Assembly: GCA_035513995.1 (NCBI GenBank)
Contig: DATKBL010000027.1
Location: forward strand, 1 to 8,071
DNA: 8,071 bases
Source: DASUTW01 sp035513995
Lineage (GTDB): Bacteria > Actinomycetota > UBA4738 > CALAEC01
Reading direction: 5' to 3'
Shown here one piece after another: positions 1 to 6,218 of the stretch. Numbering within the stretch: position 1 is the first letter of the stretch; each line of letters opens with the position of its first letter. The translations under genes and the position numbers were made by a program. A model generated the notes under the pieces. That model had not been told where the DNA came from. It did not search any database and worked only from the letters and a program-made list of their open reading frames with translations.

Positions 1-50
1 TCGGGCAGGCCGAGCCTGGTTTGGACGCTGTCCTGGTCGGTTCGGCTCAC
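1..50 (-). CDS. Possible 5' end of a further minus-strand gene (partial)
   Basis: A GTG at 50-48 opens a frame that stays open to the window edge and reads VSRTDQDSVQTRLGLP. It lies 63 bases past the stop of the carbon-nitrogen hydrolase gene on the same strand. No Shine-Dalgarno sequence precedes it, but TATGAT at 65-60 sits where the -10 box of a leaderless transcript would be. Sixteen residues are too few to recognise a family, so the call rests only on position, reading frame and the -10-like box. The alternative is plain intergenic sequence. Low confidence. Confidence 0.3.
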   Translation of the reverse strand, partial: MSRTDQDSVQTRLGLP

Positions 51-59
51 GGCGGGGCC

Positions 60-65
60 ATCATA
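60..65 (-). promoter_or_regulatory. Possible -10 box (TATGAT) downstream of the operon
   Basis: TATGAT on the minus strand matches TATAAT at five of six positions and stands out in a GC-rich stretch. A start site about seven bases downstream would fall at about 53-50, on or next to the GTG at 50. No convincing -35 is visible about 17 bases upstream. The rest of 51-113 holds only two direct copies of GGTCGCC (plus-strand positions 67-73 and 82-88) and the palindrome CCGCGCGG (72-79). I see no stem followed by a T-run that would terminate the operon here. Confidence 0.25.
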
Positions 66-113
66 GGGTCGCCGCGCGGGTGGTCGCCAGGGTCGGGGGT
101 TCGGTTGGCGGGA

Positions 114-1463
114 TCAGCCGAGTGGCCGGTCGAAGACGACGTGGGTTCCGGGGGCCATCTCCTTCTGCCACGCGAGGGCCAGGGGGAGCTCGACGAAGAC
201 CGCGTCGAGGCCGTCGTGTGGCCCTTCGCCCAGAAGCCCCCCTGTCGGCCCGTGGACCCGCCAGGCGTCGCCATCCTCGAGGGAGAGGAGGAACACTCGG
301 TTCTCATCGGCGCGCGTGGCGAGCACCTCGTCGGGGATGCTCGTCCCGGCCCCGTCCCAGACGATCAGCCCCGCGCCGCGGAGCATGAGGGAGCGGGCCT
401 CCTCGGGCACCGCGAGCCGGTCGCCCGAGAGCAGACCCAGCCTGGTCTCGCCGTGGAGGACGACCTCGCCGGAGGCGTGGGTCCGGTCGCCGAGGCGGAA
501 CTCCCCGTTCCCGGACGAGAGCACGTTCTGGCGAGGGGCGACCGATCGTCCGACGCCGAGGTTGACGTCGAGCTCCTCCAGCAGGCGATCCGGCTCGCCG
601 CCCTCCCGAAGCAGCGCGAGCCGCAGGGCTGCCCGGGGCGGCCCTGCGGCGAGCGCCTCCGCGATCGGGAGCGATTCGATCGGCGCCGAGAGCTCCGGAT
701 ACCCGGAGGGGCTCACGGCCACCGGGGGCCCGGGCGCCTCCTCGAGATCGATCTCCGCGACGACGATCGCGGGCTCGTCCGCCGGAGCCTCAACGAGCCG
801 CTCGCCCCAGGGATCGAGGATCGCGGACCGGCCCCCGTACCGCGCGATGCCGGCCTCGGCCCCGCACTTGTTGGCCACGGCGAGGAAGGCTCCGTTCTCC
901 CAGGCCCTGGCGGCGAGCATGTACTCGATCTGCGCGTTGACCCCGAGGGGAGAGAGGACGAGGGCCGTCGGGTCGACCAGCAGCCGGGCGCCCGCGGCCG
1001 CAAGGCGCCGCGGGATCTCGGTCATCCGCGCGTCGGCGCACACGAAGACGCCCGCGGCCCCCCAGGGGAGCGCGACCACCTCGCCGGGCCTCCCCGGACG
1101 GAACCACCGACGATCGAAGTGCCACAGGAAGCTCTTGTCGGTGATGGACGCGACGCGGCCGTCTGGCCCGAGCACCACGGCTGAGTTCGCGAGCTCGGAC
1201 CCCACCGGGCGGACCAGGCCGACCGTCATCCACGCCCCCTGTTCGCGCGCGATGCTGGCGAACTCCTCGAGCGCCCGCTCGTACGGCGCGGGATCCAGAT
1301 GTCGGGCCGCCTCGTGCAGGACGTAGCCCGGATAGGTCGCTTCCGGCAGCACGACGAGATCCGCCCTGCGCGCCGCCTCGACCGCCGCGGCGAGCGCCTC
1401 CTCGAGCGCTCGCTCCGAGTCCTCGACATCCCGTGCCCGGAGCTGCACGCAGGCGACGCGCAT
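114..1463 (-). CDS. Carbon-nitrogen hydrolase (nitrilase superfamily) with an extra degenerate C-terminal half
   Basis: This is a cytoplasmic hydrolase of amides, carbamoyl compounds or nitriles, 449 aa. The first ~245 residues form a full nitrilase fold with the catalytic set visible: E41 in VVLPEATYPGY, K110 in ITDKSFLW, and C142 in GVFVCAD. The stretch HFDRRWFRPG (115-124) resembles the region after the lysine in N-carbamoyl-amino-acid hydrolases, so a carbamoyl or amide substrate is more likely than a nitrile; this is inference. Usual family members are about 260-330 aa. Here residues ~298-449 again read like the second half of a nitrilase domain (RLGLLSGD, then AGLIVWDG, ATRADENRVFLLSL, VHGPTGGLLGEG), but a serine or glycine stands where the cysteine should be, and no cysteine occurs after C200. 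The ATG start is one base after the stop of the upstream RidA-like gene and lacks a strong ribosome-binding site, so translation may be coupled. It is the last gene of the apparent operon. The substrate cannot be read from the sequence. Confidence 0.92.
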   Translation of the reverse strand: MRVACVQLRARDVEDSERALEEALAAAVEAARRADLVVLPEATYPGYVLHEAARHLDPAPYERALEEFASIAREQGAWMTVGLVRPVGSELANSAVVLGPDGRVASITDKSFLWHFDRRWFRPGRPGEVVALPWGAAGVFVCADARMTEIPRRLAAAGARLLVDPTALVLSPLGVNAQIEYMLAARAWENGAFLAVANKCGAEAGIARYGGRSAILDPWGERLVEAPADEPAIVVAEIDLEEAPGPPVAVSPSGYPELSAPIESLPIAEALAAGPPRAALRLALLREGGEPDRLLEELDVNLGVGRSVAPRQNVLSSGNGEFRLGDRTHASGEVVLHGETRLGLLSGDRLAVPEEARSLMLRGAGLIVWDGAGTSIPDEVLATRADENRVFLLSLEDGDAWRVHGPTGGLLGEGPHDGLDAVFVELPLALAWQKEMAPGTHVVFDRPLG

Positions 1464-1464
1464 C

Positions 1465-1866
1465 TCAGACGGCCGCCACGGCCTCGATCTCGATCAGGCA
1501 GTCGGGGAAGACGAGCCGATCGACCACGAGGAGAGTGTTCGGCGGGTACCCGCCCTCCGGGTAGAGCTCCGAGAACAGCTCCCTGCGGACGCGGTAGAAG
1601 TCCTCGATGTCGTCGGCGCGCGTGAGGTAGGTCGTGAGCTTGGCCACGCTTCCGAACCCAGCGCCGCCCCCTTCGAGCGCCGCCCCAAGGTTGCGGAACA
1701 CCTGCCGCATCTGGATCTCGAAGTCGCCGACGCCGACGACGTTCCCCTCGGTGTCCACGGCGAGCTGCCCGGCGACGAACAGGAGGCGCCCCACGCGGCT
1801 CGCGTGCGAGTACATCCCGACCGGCCGTCCGAGGCCTTCGGGTTGGAGCATCTCCGGTGCGCTCAT
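1465..1866 (-). CDS. RidA/YjgF/UK114-family protein, arginine-lacking type (second copy)
   Basis: This is a small cytoplasmic protein of 133 aa, the normal size for the family, which forms trimers and classically hydrolyses reactive enamine/imine intermediates. Family landmarks are the strand VGRLLFVAGQLAVD (25-38), the helix QMRQVFRNLGAAL (52-64), TTYLTRADD (78-86) and the closing strand LIEIEAVAA (124-132). In E. coli RidA the active-site arginine lies in PARSCVEV; the matching segment here is PPNTLLVV (108-115), with N110 in place of arginine. It therefore resembles the Rid subgroups that lack this residue and are not expected to act as standard imine deaminases; the true reaction is unknown. 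The ATG overlaps the FAH gene stop (ATGA) and follows GAGGAGG at a spacing of 4 bases, a strong start. The longer open frame upstream is excluded because it would run across the FAH gene. It differs clearly from the other RidA-like protein at 6219-6674, so it is a paralogue and not a recent duplicate. Confidence 0.92.
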   Translation of the reverse strand: MSAPEMLQPEGLGRPVGMYSHASRVGRLLFVAGQLAVDTEGNVVGVGDFEIQMRQVFRNLGAALEGGGAGFGSVAKLTTYLTRADDIEDFYRVRRELFSELYPEGGYPPNTLLVVDRLVFPDCLIEIEAVAAV

Positions 1867-2732
1867 GTCGCCTCCTCGTTCGCCGGCTCGGTCGAGCATC
1901 GGTTGCGCAGGACCCCGATGCCTTCGATCTCCATCTCCATCACGTCCCCATCCTGGAGGAAGATCGGTGGGTCGCGGAAGGCCCCCACTCCGAGAGGCGT
2001 GCCGGTGGCGAGGACGTCCCCGGGCTCGAGGGTGAACGACCGCGACAGGCCCGCCAGGAGCTCCGCGACGGAGAAGATCATCTCGGAGGTCGTGGAGTCC
2101 TGCATCGTCGTTCCGTTGACCCGCGAGCGGAGGGCGAGGCCCTGGGGGTCGGGGACCTCGTCGGCCGTCACAGCCACCGGCCCCATCGGGCAGAAGGTGT
2201 CGATGCCCTTGGCGCGCAGCCACTGCGTCTCCGCGCGCTGGACGTCCCGCGCGGTCACGTCGTTCAGGACCGTGTAGCCGAAGACGCCCGCCATCGCCTC
2301 GCGCGGGGTCGCGTGGGCGAGACGGCGGCCGACGATCACCGCCAGCTCGACCTCCCAGTCGACCTCCTTCGTCACCTCCGGGTTCCAGCGGACGGCGGCG
2401 CCGTGACCGCACAGCGAGGAGGTCAGCTTCGGGAAGACGATCGGGGACGTTGGAGGCTCGGTCCCGAACTCGCGGCAGTGGTCGAGGTAGTTGAGCCCGA
2501 TGGCAACGATCTTCCCCGGGCGAAGCACGGGGGGGAGCAGTTCCCCGTCCGTCGCAGGCTCGCCCTCGCCGGCGGCGAGCCGCCGCTCGAGATTCCGCCT
2601 CGTGGATGCCAGCGCCGCGGGATCGGCGAGCAGGGCGTCGAGCGTCGTCCTCGGCGCTTCGAGCCGCCGGCCGCCGGACTCCGCGAACAGCATCGGCCCC
2701 CCGTCGGGGCCGTGGGCGTGCCCCAGCCTCAC
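1863..2732 (-). CDS. Fumarylacetoacetate hydrolase (FAH) family enzyme
   Basis: This is a metal-dependent cytoplasmic enzyme of 289 aa. The superfamily includes hydrolases of acylpyruvates, oxaloacetate decarboxylases, hydratase/isomerases of aromatic meta-cleavage pathways, and enzymes annotated as ureidoglycolate lyase. A small N-terminal region (1-70) precedes the FAH fold. Visible motifs are KIVAIGLNYLDHCREFG (74-90) with the lid pair H85/E88; PKLTSSL (101-107) with the substrate-side lysine; metal ligands E127 and E129 in DWEVEL and D158 in LNDVTARDVQ; and GTPLGVG (244-250). All key residues are kept, so it should be active. The chosen GTG overlaps the upstream permease stop by four bases (GTGA) and has GGGGTGG just upstream; the frame also runs further upstream, but that would cover the permease gene. 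The 3' end overlaps the next gene by four bases (ATGA). In this operon a C-C cleavage, decarboxylation or lyase step on a carbonyl acid derived from the imported compound is the likely role, by inference. Confidence 0.92.
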   Translation of the reverse strand: MRLGHAHGPDGGPMLFAESGGRRLEAPRTTLDALLADPAALASTRRNLERRLAAGEGEPATDGELLPPVLRPGKIVAIGLNYLDHCREFGTEPPTSPIVFPKLTSSLCGHGAAVRWNPEVTKEVDWEVELAVIVGRRLAHATPREAMAGVFGYTVLNDVTARDVQRAETQWLRAKGIDTFCPMGPVAVTADEVPDPQGLALRSRVNGTTMQDSTTSEMIFSVAELLAGLSRSFTLEPGDVLATGTPLGVGAFRDPPIFLQDGDVMEMEIEGIGVLRNRCSTEPANEEAT

Positions 2733-3523
2733 CGCATCCACCCCAGCAGCTTCCGCTCCAGCGGGGCGAACGCGAGCCCCTCGACCAGCCGGAGGACGAG
2801 GATGAACAGGAGCGCGAGCGAGATCATGTGGTCGGGACGGAGCAGTCGGAACGAGTAGTAGATCTGCGCGCCGATCCCCTCGGGCTGCGTCATCGCCTCC
2901 ACGAGCACGATCAGCTTCCACGCGAAGGCGAAGGAGGTGCGCGTGGCCGCGAGCAGCGCCGGAGCCACCTGGCGGCCCACCACGTCGATGATGTAGCGGC
3001 GGCGTCCGAGCCGGTACACGGTGCTCATCTCATCGAGGCCCTCGTCCCGGGCTCGGACGCCGCCCGCGACGATGTTCACCACGAACGGCACGAGGGCGAT
3101 CACGAGCGCGATCAGTCCGGAGGACTCCTCGGTCCCGAGCACCAGGATGGCGACGATGATGTACACGGGGTCGGGGACCGCCAGCCCCATGACGATGATC
3201 GGTCGGAAGAAGGCAGTGATCCGCCGGCTCAGGCCCATCGCCACGCCGAGGACGACGCCGATCGCCGTGGCCGCCGAGAATGAGATGAGGATCCTGCGGA
3301 ATGTGATCCAGATCTGGCCCCAGACCTCGAGCGTCGTTGCGTCTTCGATGAACGCGGTGAAGATGCGGGCGAGCGACGGCACCCATCCGTCGCTGATCAG
3401 AGTGGCGAGCTGCCAGATGCCCAGGGCGATGAGCGAGGCCACGACGAACGCCTGCGCGCGGCGCACCCGATCGCGCGACGCGGGCTCCACTCGTGCGGTC
3501 CCGAGGCGCTCGGTGAGAGCCAT
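2729..3523 (-). CDS. ABC transporter permease, SsuC/TauC type (second permease)
   Basis: This is an inner-membrane channel subunit of 264 aa with the binding-protein-dependent permease fold. Hydrophobic segments lie at about 26-44, 75-98, 108-130, 136-155, 198-211 and 234-252. The cytoplasmic coupling loop that docks on the ATPase is at about 162-190 (LDEMSTVYRLGRRRYIID, then VGRQVAPALL); the typical EAA---G signature reads STVYRLG, so the glycine is kept but the EAA is not. The ATG start is one base after the ATPase stop, in the pattern TGA-G-ATG, which favours coupled translation. The gene end overlaps the FAH start by four bases. With the permease at 4322-5134 it probably forms a heterodimeric channel, since the two proteins share the LDEM---YRL coupling-loop pattern but are otherwise clearly different. 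The transported compound is unknown. Confidence 0.93.
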   Translation of the reverse strand: MALTERLGTARVEPASRDRVRRAQAFVVASLIALGIWQLATLISDGWVPSLARIFTAFIEDATTLEVWGQIWITFRRILISFSAATAIGVVLGVAMGLSRRITAFFRPIIVMGLAVPDPVYIIVAILVLGTEESSGLIALVIALVPFVVNIVAGGVRARDEGLDEMSTVYRLGRRRYIIDVVGRQVAPALLAATRTSFAFAWKLIVLVEAMTQPEGIGAQIYYSFRLLRPDHMISLALLFILVLRLVEGLAFAPLERKLLGWMR

Positions 3524-3524
3524 C

Positions 3525-4325
3525 TCAGGGCTTCCCGCCGATTCCCCAGACCCCGAGCACGCGGTCGACGATCTCCCCTTCCAGCTCGGTGAGCTTCGGG
3601 TCCTCGTATCGCCGGGGTCGCTCGATCGGGACCTCCGCCACGTCGAACACCCGGGCCGGGCCCTTCGTCAGGATGTAGATCCGATCGGCGAGGAAGAGCG
3701 CTTCTCGGATCGAATGGGTCACGAAGACGATCGTGTGGCCGCTCTCCTGCCAGAGCTCGGCGAGCTGCTGCCGCATCAGCCGCGCCGTCACCTCGTCGAG
3801 CGTGCTGAAGGGCTCGTCCATCAGCACGACCGCCGGCTGGAGTGCGAGTGCCCGGGCGATCGAGACCCGTTGGCGCTGCCCGCCGGACAGCCGCATCGGC
3901 CATGTGTCGCGGAAGCCGTCGATGTGGAGCATCTCGAGGTAGCGATCGATCCGCTCGTCGATCTCCTCGGCGGAGACGCCGGCCGCCTGCAGCACGATGG
4001 CGATGTTCTGGCCCACCGTCCGCCACGAGAGCAGGCGATGGTCCTGGAAGACGTAGCCGATGGGGGGCGAGTCCGCGGCCGCCGATCCGTCGATGGCGTG
4101 GCCGCCGATCTCGATCCGGCCCGCCTGGGGCCGCATCACCCCGGACATCACGTGCAGCAGCGTGGACTTGCCGCACCCGCTTGGGCCGAGCACCGCCACG
4201 AACTCGCCCTTCCGCACCTCCATGTCGAGGTCGGTCACGGCCGGCGTCACCCCGTCGTAGGAGACGCTCAGCCCCTCCACGCGGATGTATCCGGCCCCGG
4301 CGGTCTCCTCGGCCACCGCGCTCAC
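3525..4325 (-). CDS. ABC transporter ATP-binding subunit, SsuB/TauB type
   Basis: This is the cytoplasmic ATPase that drives import through the two neighbouring permeases, 266 aa and complete. Motifs in order are Walker A GPSGCGKST (47-55), Q-loop glutamine Q94 in YVFQDHRLL, signature LSGGQRQR (146-153), Walker B VVLMDE (166-171), D-loop STLDE (174-178) and switch histidine H204 in FVTHS. The Q-loop context FQDHRLLSW is typical of the nitrate/sulfonate/taurine importer group. The GTG start is fixed by AAGGAGG at 4339-4333, seven bases upstream, and by the GTGA overlap with the preceding permease stop; a longer open frame runs through the upstream genes and is not real. All catalytic residues are present. 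The ~30 residues after RIYILTKG form a short tail (ERPRRYEDPKLTELEGEIVD) common in this subgroup. Identity of the family is secure; the substrate is not. Confidence 0.96.
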   Translation of the reverse strand: MSAVAEETAGAGYIRVEGLSVSYDGVTPAVTDLDMEVRKGEFVAVLGPSGCGKSTLLHVMSGVMRPQAGRIEIGGHAIDGSAAADSPPIGYVFQDHRLLSWRTVGQNIAIVLQAAGVSAEEIDERIDRYLEMLHIDGFRDTWPMRLSGGQRQRVSIARALALQPAVVLMDEPFSTLDEVTARLMRQQLAELWQESGHTIVFVTHSIREALFLADRIYILTKGPARVFDVAEVPIERPRRYEDPKLTELEGEIVDRVLGVWGIGGKP

Positions 4326-5134
4326 GCCGGGGCCTCCTTCCCGGAGCCGCGCCAGCGCAGGACCCGTCGCTCCGCAGGGAGCAGCAGCAGGTACTCGGTC
4401 CCCAGGAGGATGACCATGAACACGATGAGCCAGAGCATCGCGTCCACGAGCAGGAACCGGTCGAAGGCACGCGCGAACCGTGCCCCCATCCCCGTGTTGA
4501 CGGCGAACAGCTCGGCCAGGACCACCACCTTCCACGCGTGGGCGTACTCGTTCCGCAGCGCCGCGAACGTGTACGGGATGAGGTGAGGAGCGGCGACGTG
4601 TCGTGCGTGGGCCATCGTCGGGAGCCGGTAGGCGGCGGCCATCTCGTCGAGTCGCCGGTCCGCCGCCCGGAGCCCCTGGAGCAGGGTGAGCGCCACGAAC
4701 GGGAACGTGATGATCGACACCACGAAGTACACGCCGACCTCCGAGCGCTTGAAGATGAACAGCGCGAGGAGCGCCGCGATCGTGCTGGGGATCCCGAGCA
4801 TGATGCTCACGTAGCGCTCGACGACCATGCCCCACAGACCGCCGCGGTGCATCACATACGCGGCGAGGAAGCCCGCCACCATCGCGATGGCCAGCGCGCC
4901 GAACACCCGCCGGACGGTGGCGAGCACGTCCGGCCAGATCTCCTCCTGCGTGAGGAACTGGGGGAGTGCGGAGAAGACTTCGCCGATGCCCGGGACGAAG
5001 GTGGTGGTGCGGCTCCCCACCCACCACAGCAGGACGAGCGATCCGAGACCGGCCGCCCCGAGGACGAGGTCGAGCCAGGAGGCTCCTCCCCTCATCCTCA
5101 GGGCGCGCGCCAGTCCCTTCGGGCCCTCGGTCAC
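4322..5134 (-). CDS. ABC transporter permease, SsuC/TauC type (first permease)
   Basis: This is an inner-membrane channel subunit of 270 aa. Hydrophobic segments lie at about 21-40, 75-94, 107-128, 134-153, 199-212 and 233-252, typical of the six-helix permeases of SsuABC-like importers. The coupling loop is at about 162-186 (RRLDEMAAAYRLPTMAHARH, then VAAPHLIP), but the usual EAA---G reads AAAYRLP, with proline replacing the conserved glycine. A second hallmark, AHAWKVVVLAEL followed by NTGMGARF (199-220), is well kept. The start is GTG at 5134-5132, with GGGGAG five bases upstream (5145-5140); an ATG at 5139-5137 is out of frame. The C-terminal tail (ERRVLRWRGSGKEAPA) is basic. The gene lies 30 bases after the binding-protein gene, separated by a hairpin, and overlaps the ATPase start by four bases. 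Confidence 0.93.
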   Translation of the reverse strand: MTEGPKGLARALRMRGGASWLDLVLGAAGLGSLVLLWWVGSRTTTFVPGIGEVFSALPQFLTQEEIWPDVLATVRRVFGALAIAMVAGFLAAYVMHRGGLWGMVVERYVSIMLGIPSTIAALLALFIFKRSEVGVYFVVSIITFPFVALTLLQGLRAADRRLDEMAAAYRLPTMAHARHVAAPHLIPYTFAALRNEYAHAWKVVVLAELFAVNTGMGARFARAFDRFLLVDAMLWLIVFMVILLGTEYLLLLPAERRVLRWRGSGKEAPA

Positions 5135-5145
5135 CGCATCTCCCC

Positions 5146-5164
5146 GCTCCGGCGTGCCCGGAGC
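5146..5164 (-). promoter_or_regulatory. Intercistronic RNA hairpin after the binding-protein gene
   Basis: Directly after the TAG stop of the binding-protein gene the transcript has a perfect 7-bp stem, GCTCCGG pairing with CCGGAGC, around the 5-base loop GCACG. The Shine-Dalgarno GGGGAG of the next gene begins at the very next base. No T-run follows, so it is not a standard Rho-independent terminator. Hairpins in this place in transporter operons often protect the upstream mRNA from 3' exonucleases, giving more binding protein than permease; that role is inferred here. Confidence 0.5.
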
Positions 5165-6181
5165 CTAGCCGAAGTACTCCTCGAGGATCACCGCCACCGG
5201 CTCCGACGCCGTCTCCTCGAGCAGGATGCCGTTCTCGACGAAGAGCTCCAGGTACTCGTTCAGCCCGTCGATGTCCTCCTGCGTCCAGCTCGTGCCGAAG
5301 CACGGAAGGTCGGCGCAGTACTCGATGAAGGCCTCGAGCTCCTCGTCGCTCTGCAGCTCGAGGAAGGAGTTGTACGGCTCCTCCCGCAGCATGTCGTAGC
5401 CCGAGTCCTCGAGGATCTGGATGCTCTCCATCCATGCGTCCCGGATGCCGAAGGCGATCTCCTCGTTCTCCGCGAGCCACTCCTCGCGTGCGGCCAGGTT
5501 CGTCAGCCACGGCGACCACCCGCCCGTGTGCTCGGCCCAGGCCTTGGTCGGCTCGAAGAGGTACCGCCCCGGAGTCTGGAGCACGGCCCGAAGCGCAAGT
5601 GGCTCGAAGTCGAGGATCGCCTCGACGTCGCCGCCCGCCAGTAGCTCGGGTAGCGCTTCGGGTCCCGTCTCGCGCAGGTCGTACTCCTCGAGGATGTCGA
5701 ACCCGTAGATCTCCCGGACCATCAGCGCGATCGTCGTGGTGGTCCCGGAGTCGATCCCGAAGTGCCCCACCCGCTCTCCGGCCAGGTCGGTCGGGTCCTG
5801 GTAGGTCGAGTCCTCGGCCACCACGATGCCCGTCACCATGTTGAGGCCGGGGGCGAACAGGACCGCTTCGTGCCCCTCCTGCTGGACGATCGTCATGTTC
5901 ACGCCGTCCTGCTCCATCGCGATGTCGCTCTCACCGATCAGGAAGGTGTTCGTCGCCGCGTCCGGGTCGACCGCGAGGTACTCGCCGATGAACCCGTTCT
6001 CGCGGTCGAGGCCTTCCTCCTGCATCACGAGGAGCGGGAGCGCCGCCGGATCCGCCGGGAACCCCTGGAAGACGACGGTCGGGAGGTCGCCATCGCCGCC
6101 CGCGTCGTCCCCGCACGCCGAGGCGACGAGCGCCAGCGCCCCCACCACGGCCGCCAACCTCAACCACCTGAGTCTCTTCAT
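5165..6181 (-). CDS. ABC transporter substrate-binding lipoprotein, SsuA/THI5-NMT1-like
   Basis: This is a surface- or periplasm-exposed binding protein, 338 aa, that captures the substrate for the importer encoded next. The signal peptide is residues 1-22 with basic residues (MKRLRWLRL), a hydrophobic core and the cleavage motif ASAC, making C23 the lipid-anchored residue. Family features are VVFQGFPADPAALPLLVMQE (36-55), DLAGERVGHFG (132-142), the ligand-loop region SGTTTTIALMVREIYGFD (145-162) and LLAGGDVEAILDFEPLALRA (180-199). The ATG at 6181 is chosen because it begins the signal peptide and follows GGGAGGGG; an in-frame start 48 bases upstream would overlap the RidA-like gene and spoil the leader. 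By hand count the mature protein has about 68 Asp/Glu against about 10 Lys/Arg (only one lysine), which is extremely acidic. C289 and C294 could form a disulfide. Ligands of this family include sulfonates, nitrate-like ions, pyrimidines and other small organics; the actual ligand is unknown. Confidence 0.92.
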   Translation of the reverse strand: MKRLRWLRLAAVVGALALVASACGDDAGGDGDLPTVVFQGFPADPAALPLLVMQEEGLDRENGFIGEYLAVDPDAATNTFLIGESDIAMEQDGVNMTIVQQEGHEAVLFAPGLNMVTGIVVAEDSTYQDPTDLAGERVGHFGIDSGTTTTIALMVREIYGFDILEEYDLRETGPEALPELLAGGDVEAILDFEPLALRAVLQTPGRYLFEPTKAWAEHTGGWSPWLTNLAAREEWLAENEEIAFGIRDAWMESIQILEDSGYDMLREEPYNSFLELQSDEELEAFIEYCADLPCFGTSWTQEDIDGLNEYLELFVENGILLEETASEPVAVILEEYFG

Positions 6182-6195
6182 CGTCCCCTCCCTTC

Positions 6196-6209
6196 CGGCC
6201 TCGCGGCCG
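6196..6209 (-). promoter_or_regulatory. Small RNA hairpin before the binding-protein gene
   Basis: In the 37-base gap between the first RidA-like gene and the binding-protein gene, the transcript contains CGGCC-GCGA-GGCCG: a 5-bp perfect stem closed by a GNRA-type tetraloop. The purine-rich ribosome-binding stretch GGAAGGGAGGGG follows at once. It could be a processing or stability element at the 5' side of the binding-protein message. The stem is short and such stems arise easily in GC-rich DNA, so confidence is low. Confidence 0.3.
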
Positions 6210-6218
6210 AATCGTCCG

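Noticed and set aside
51..113. Rho-independent terminator after the operon
   Set aside because: Short direct repeats and an 8-base palindrome occur, but there is no clear stem followed by a T-run on the minus strand.
21..1326. Long plus-strand open frames opposite the carbon-nitrogen hydrolase gene
   Set aside because: They are Arg/Pro/Gly-rich, show no domain, and lie antisense to a gene with clear catalytic motifs. Such frames are common in high-GC DNA.
3842..5644. A 600-residue plus-strand open frame opposite the transporter genes
   Set aside because: The composition is low-complexity Arg/Pro/His/Glu and the frame crosses several real genes on the other strand, including the ATPase with all its motifs. 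It is an artefact of codon bias.
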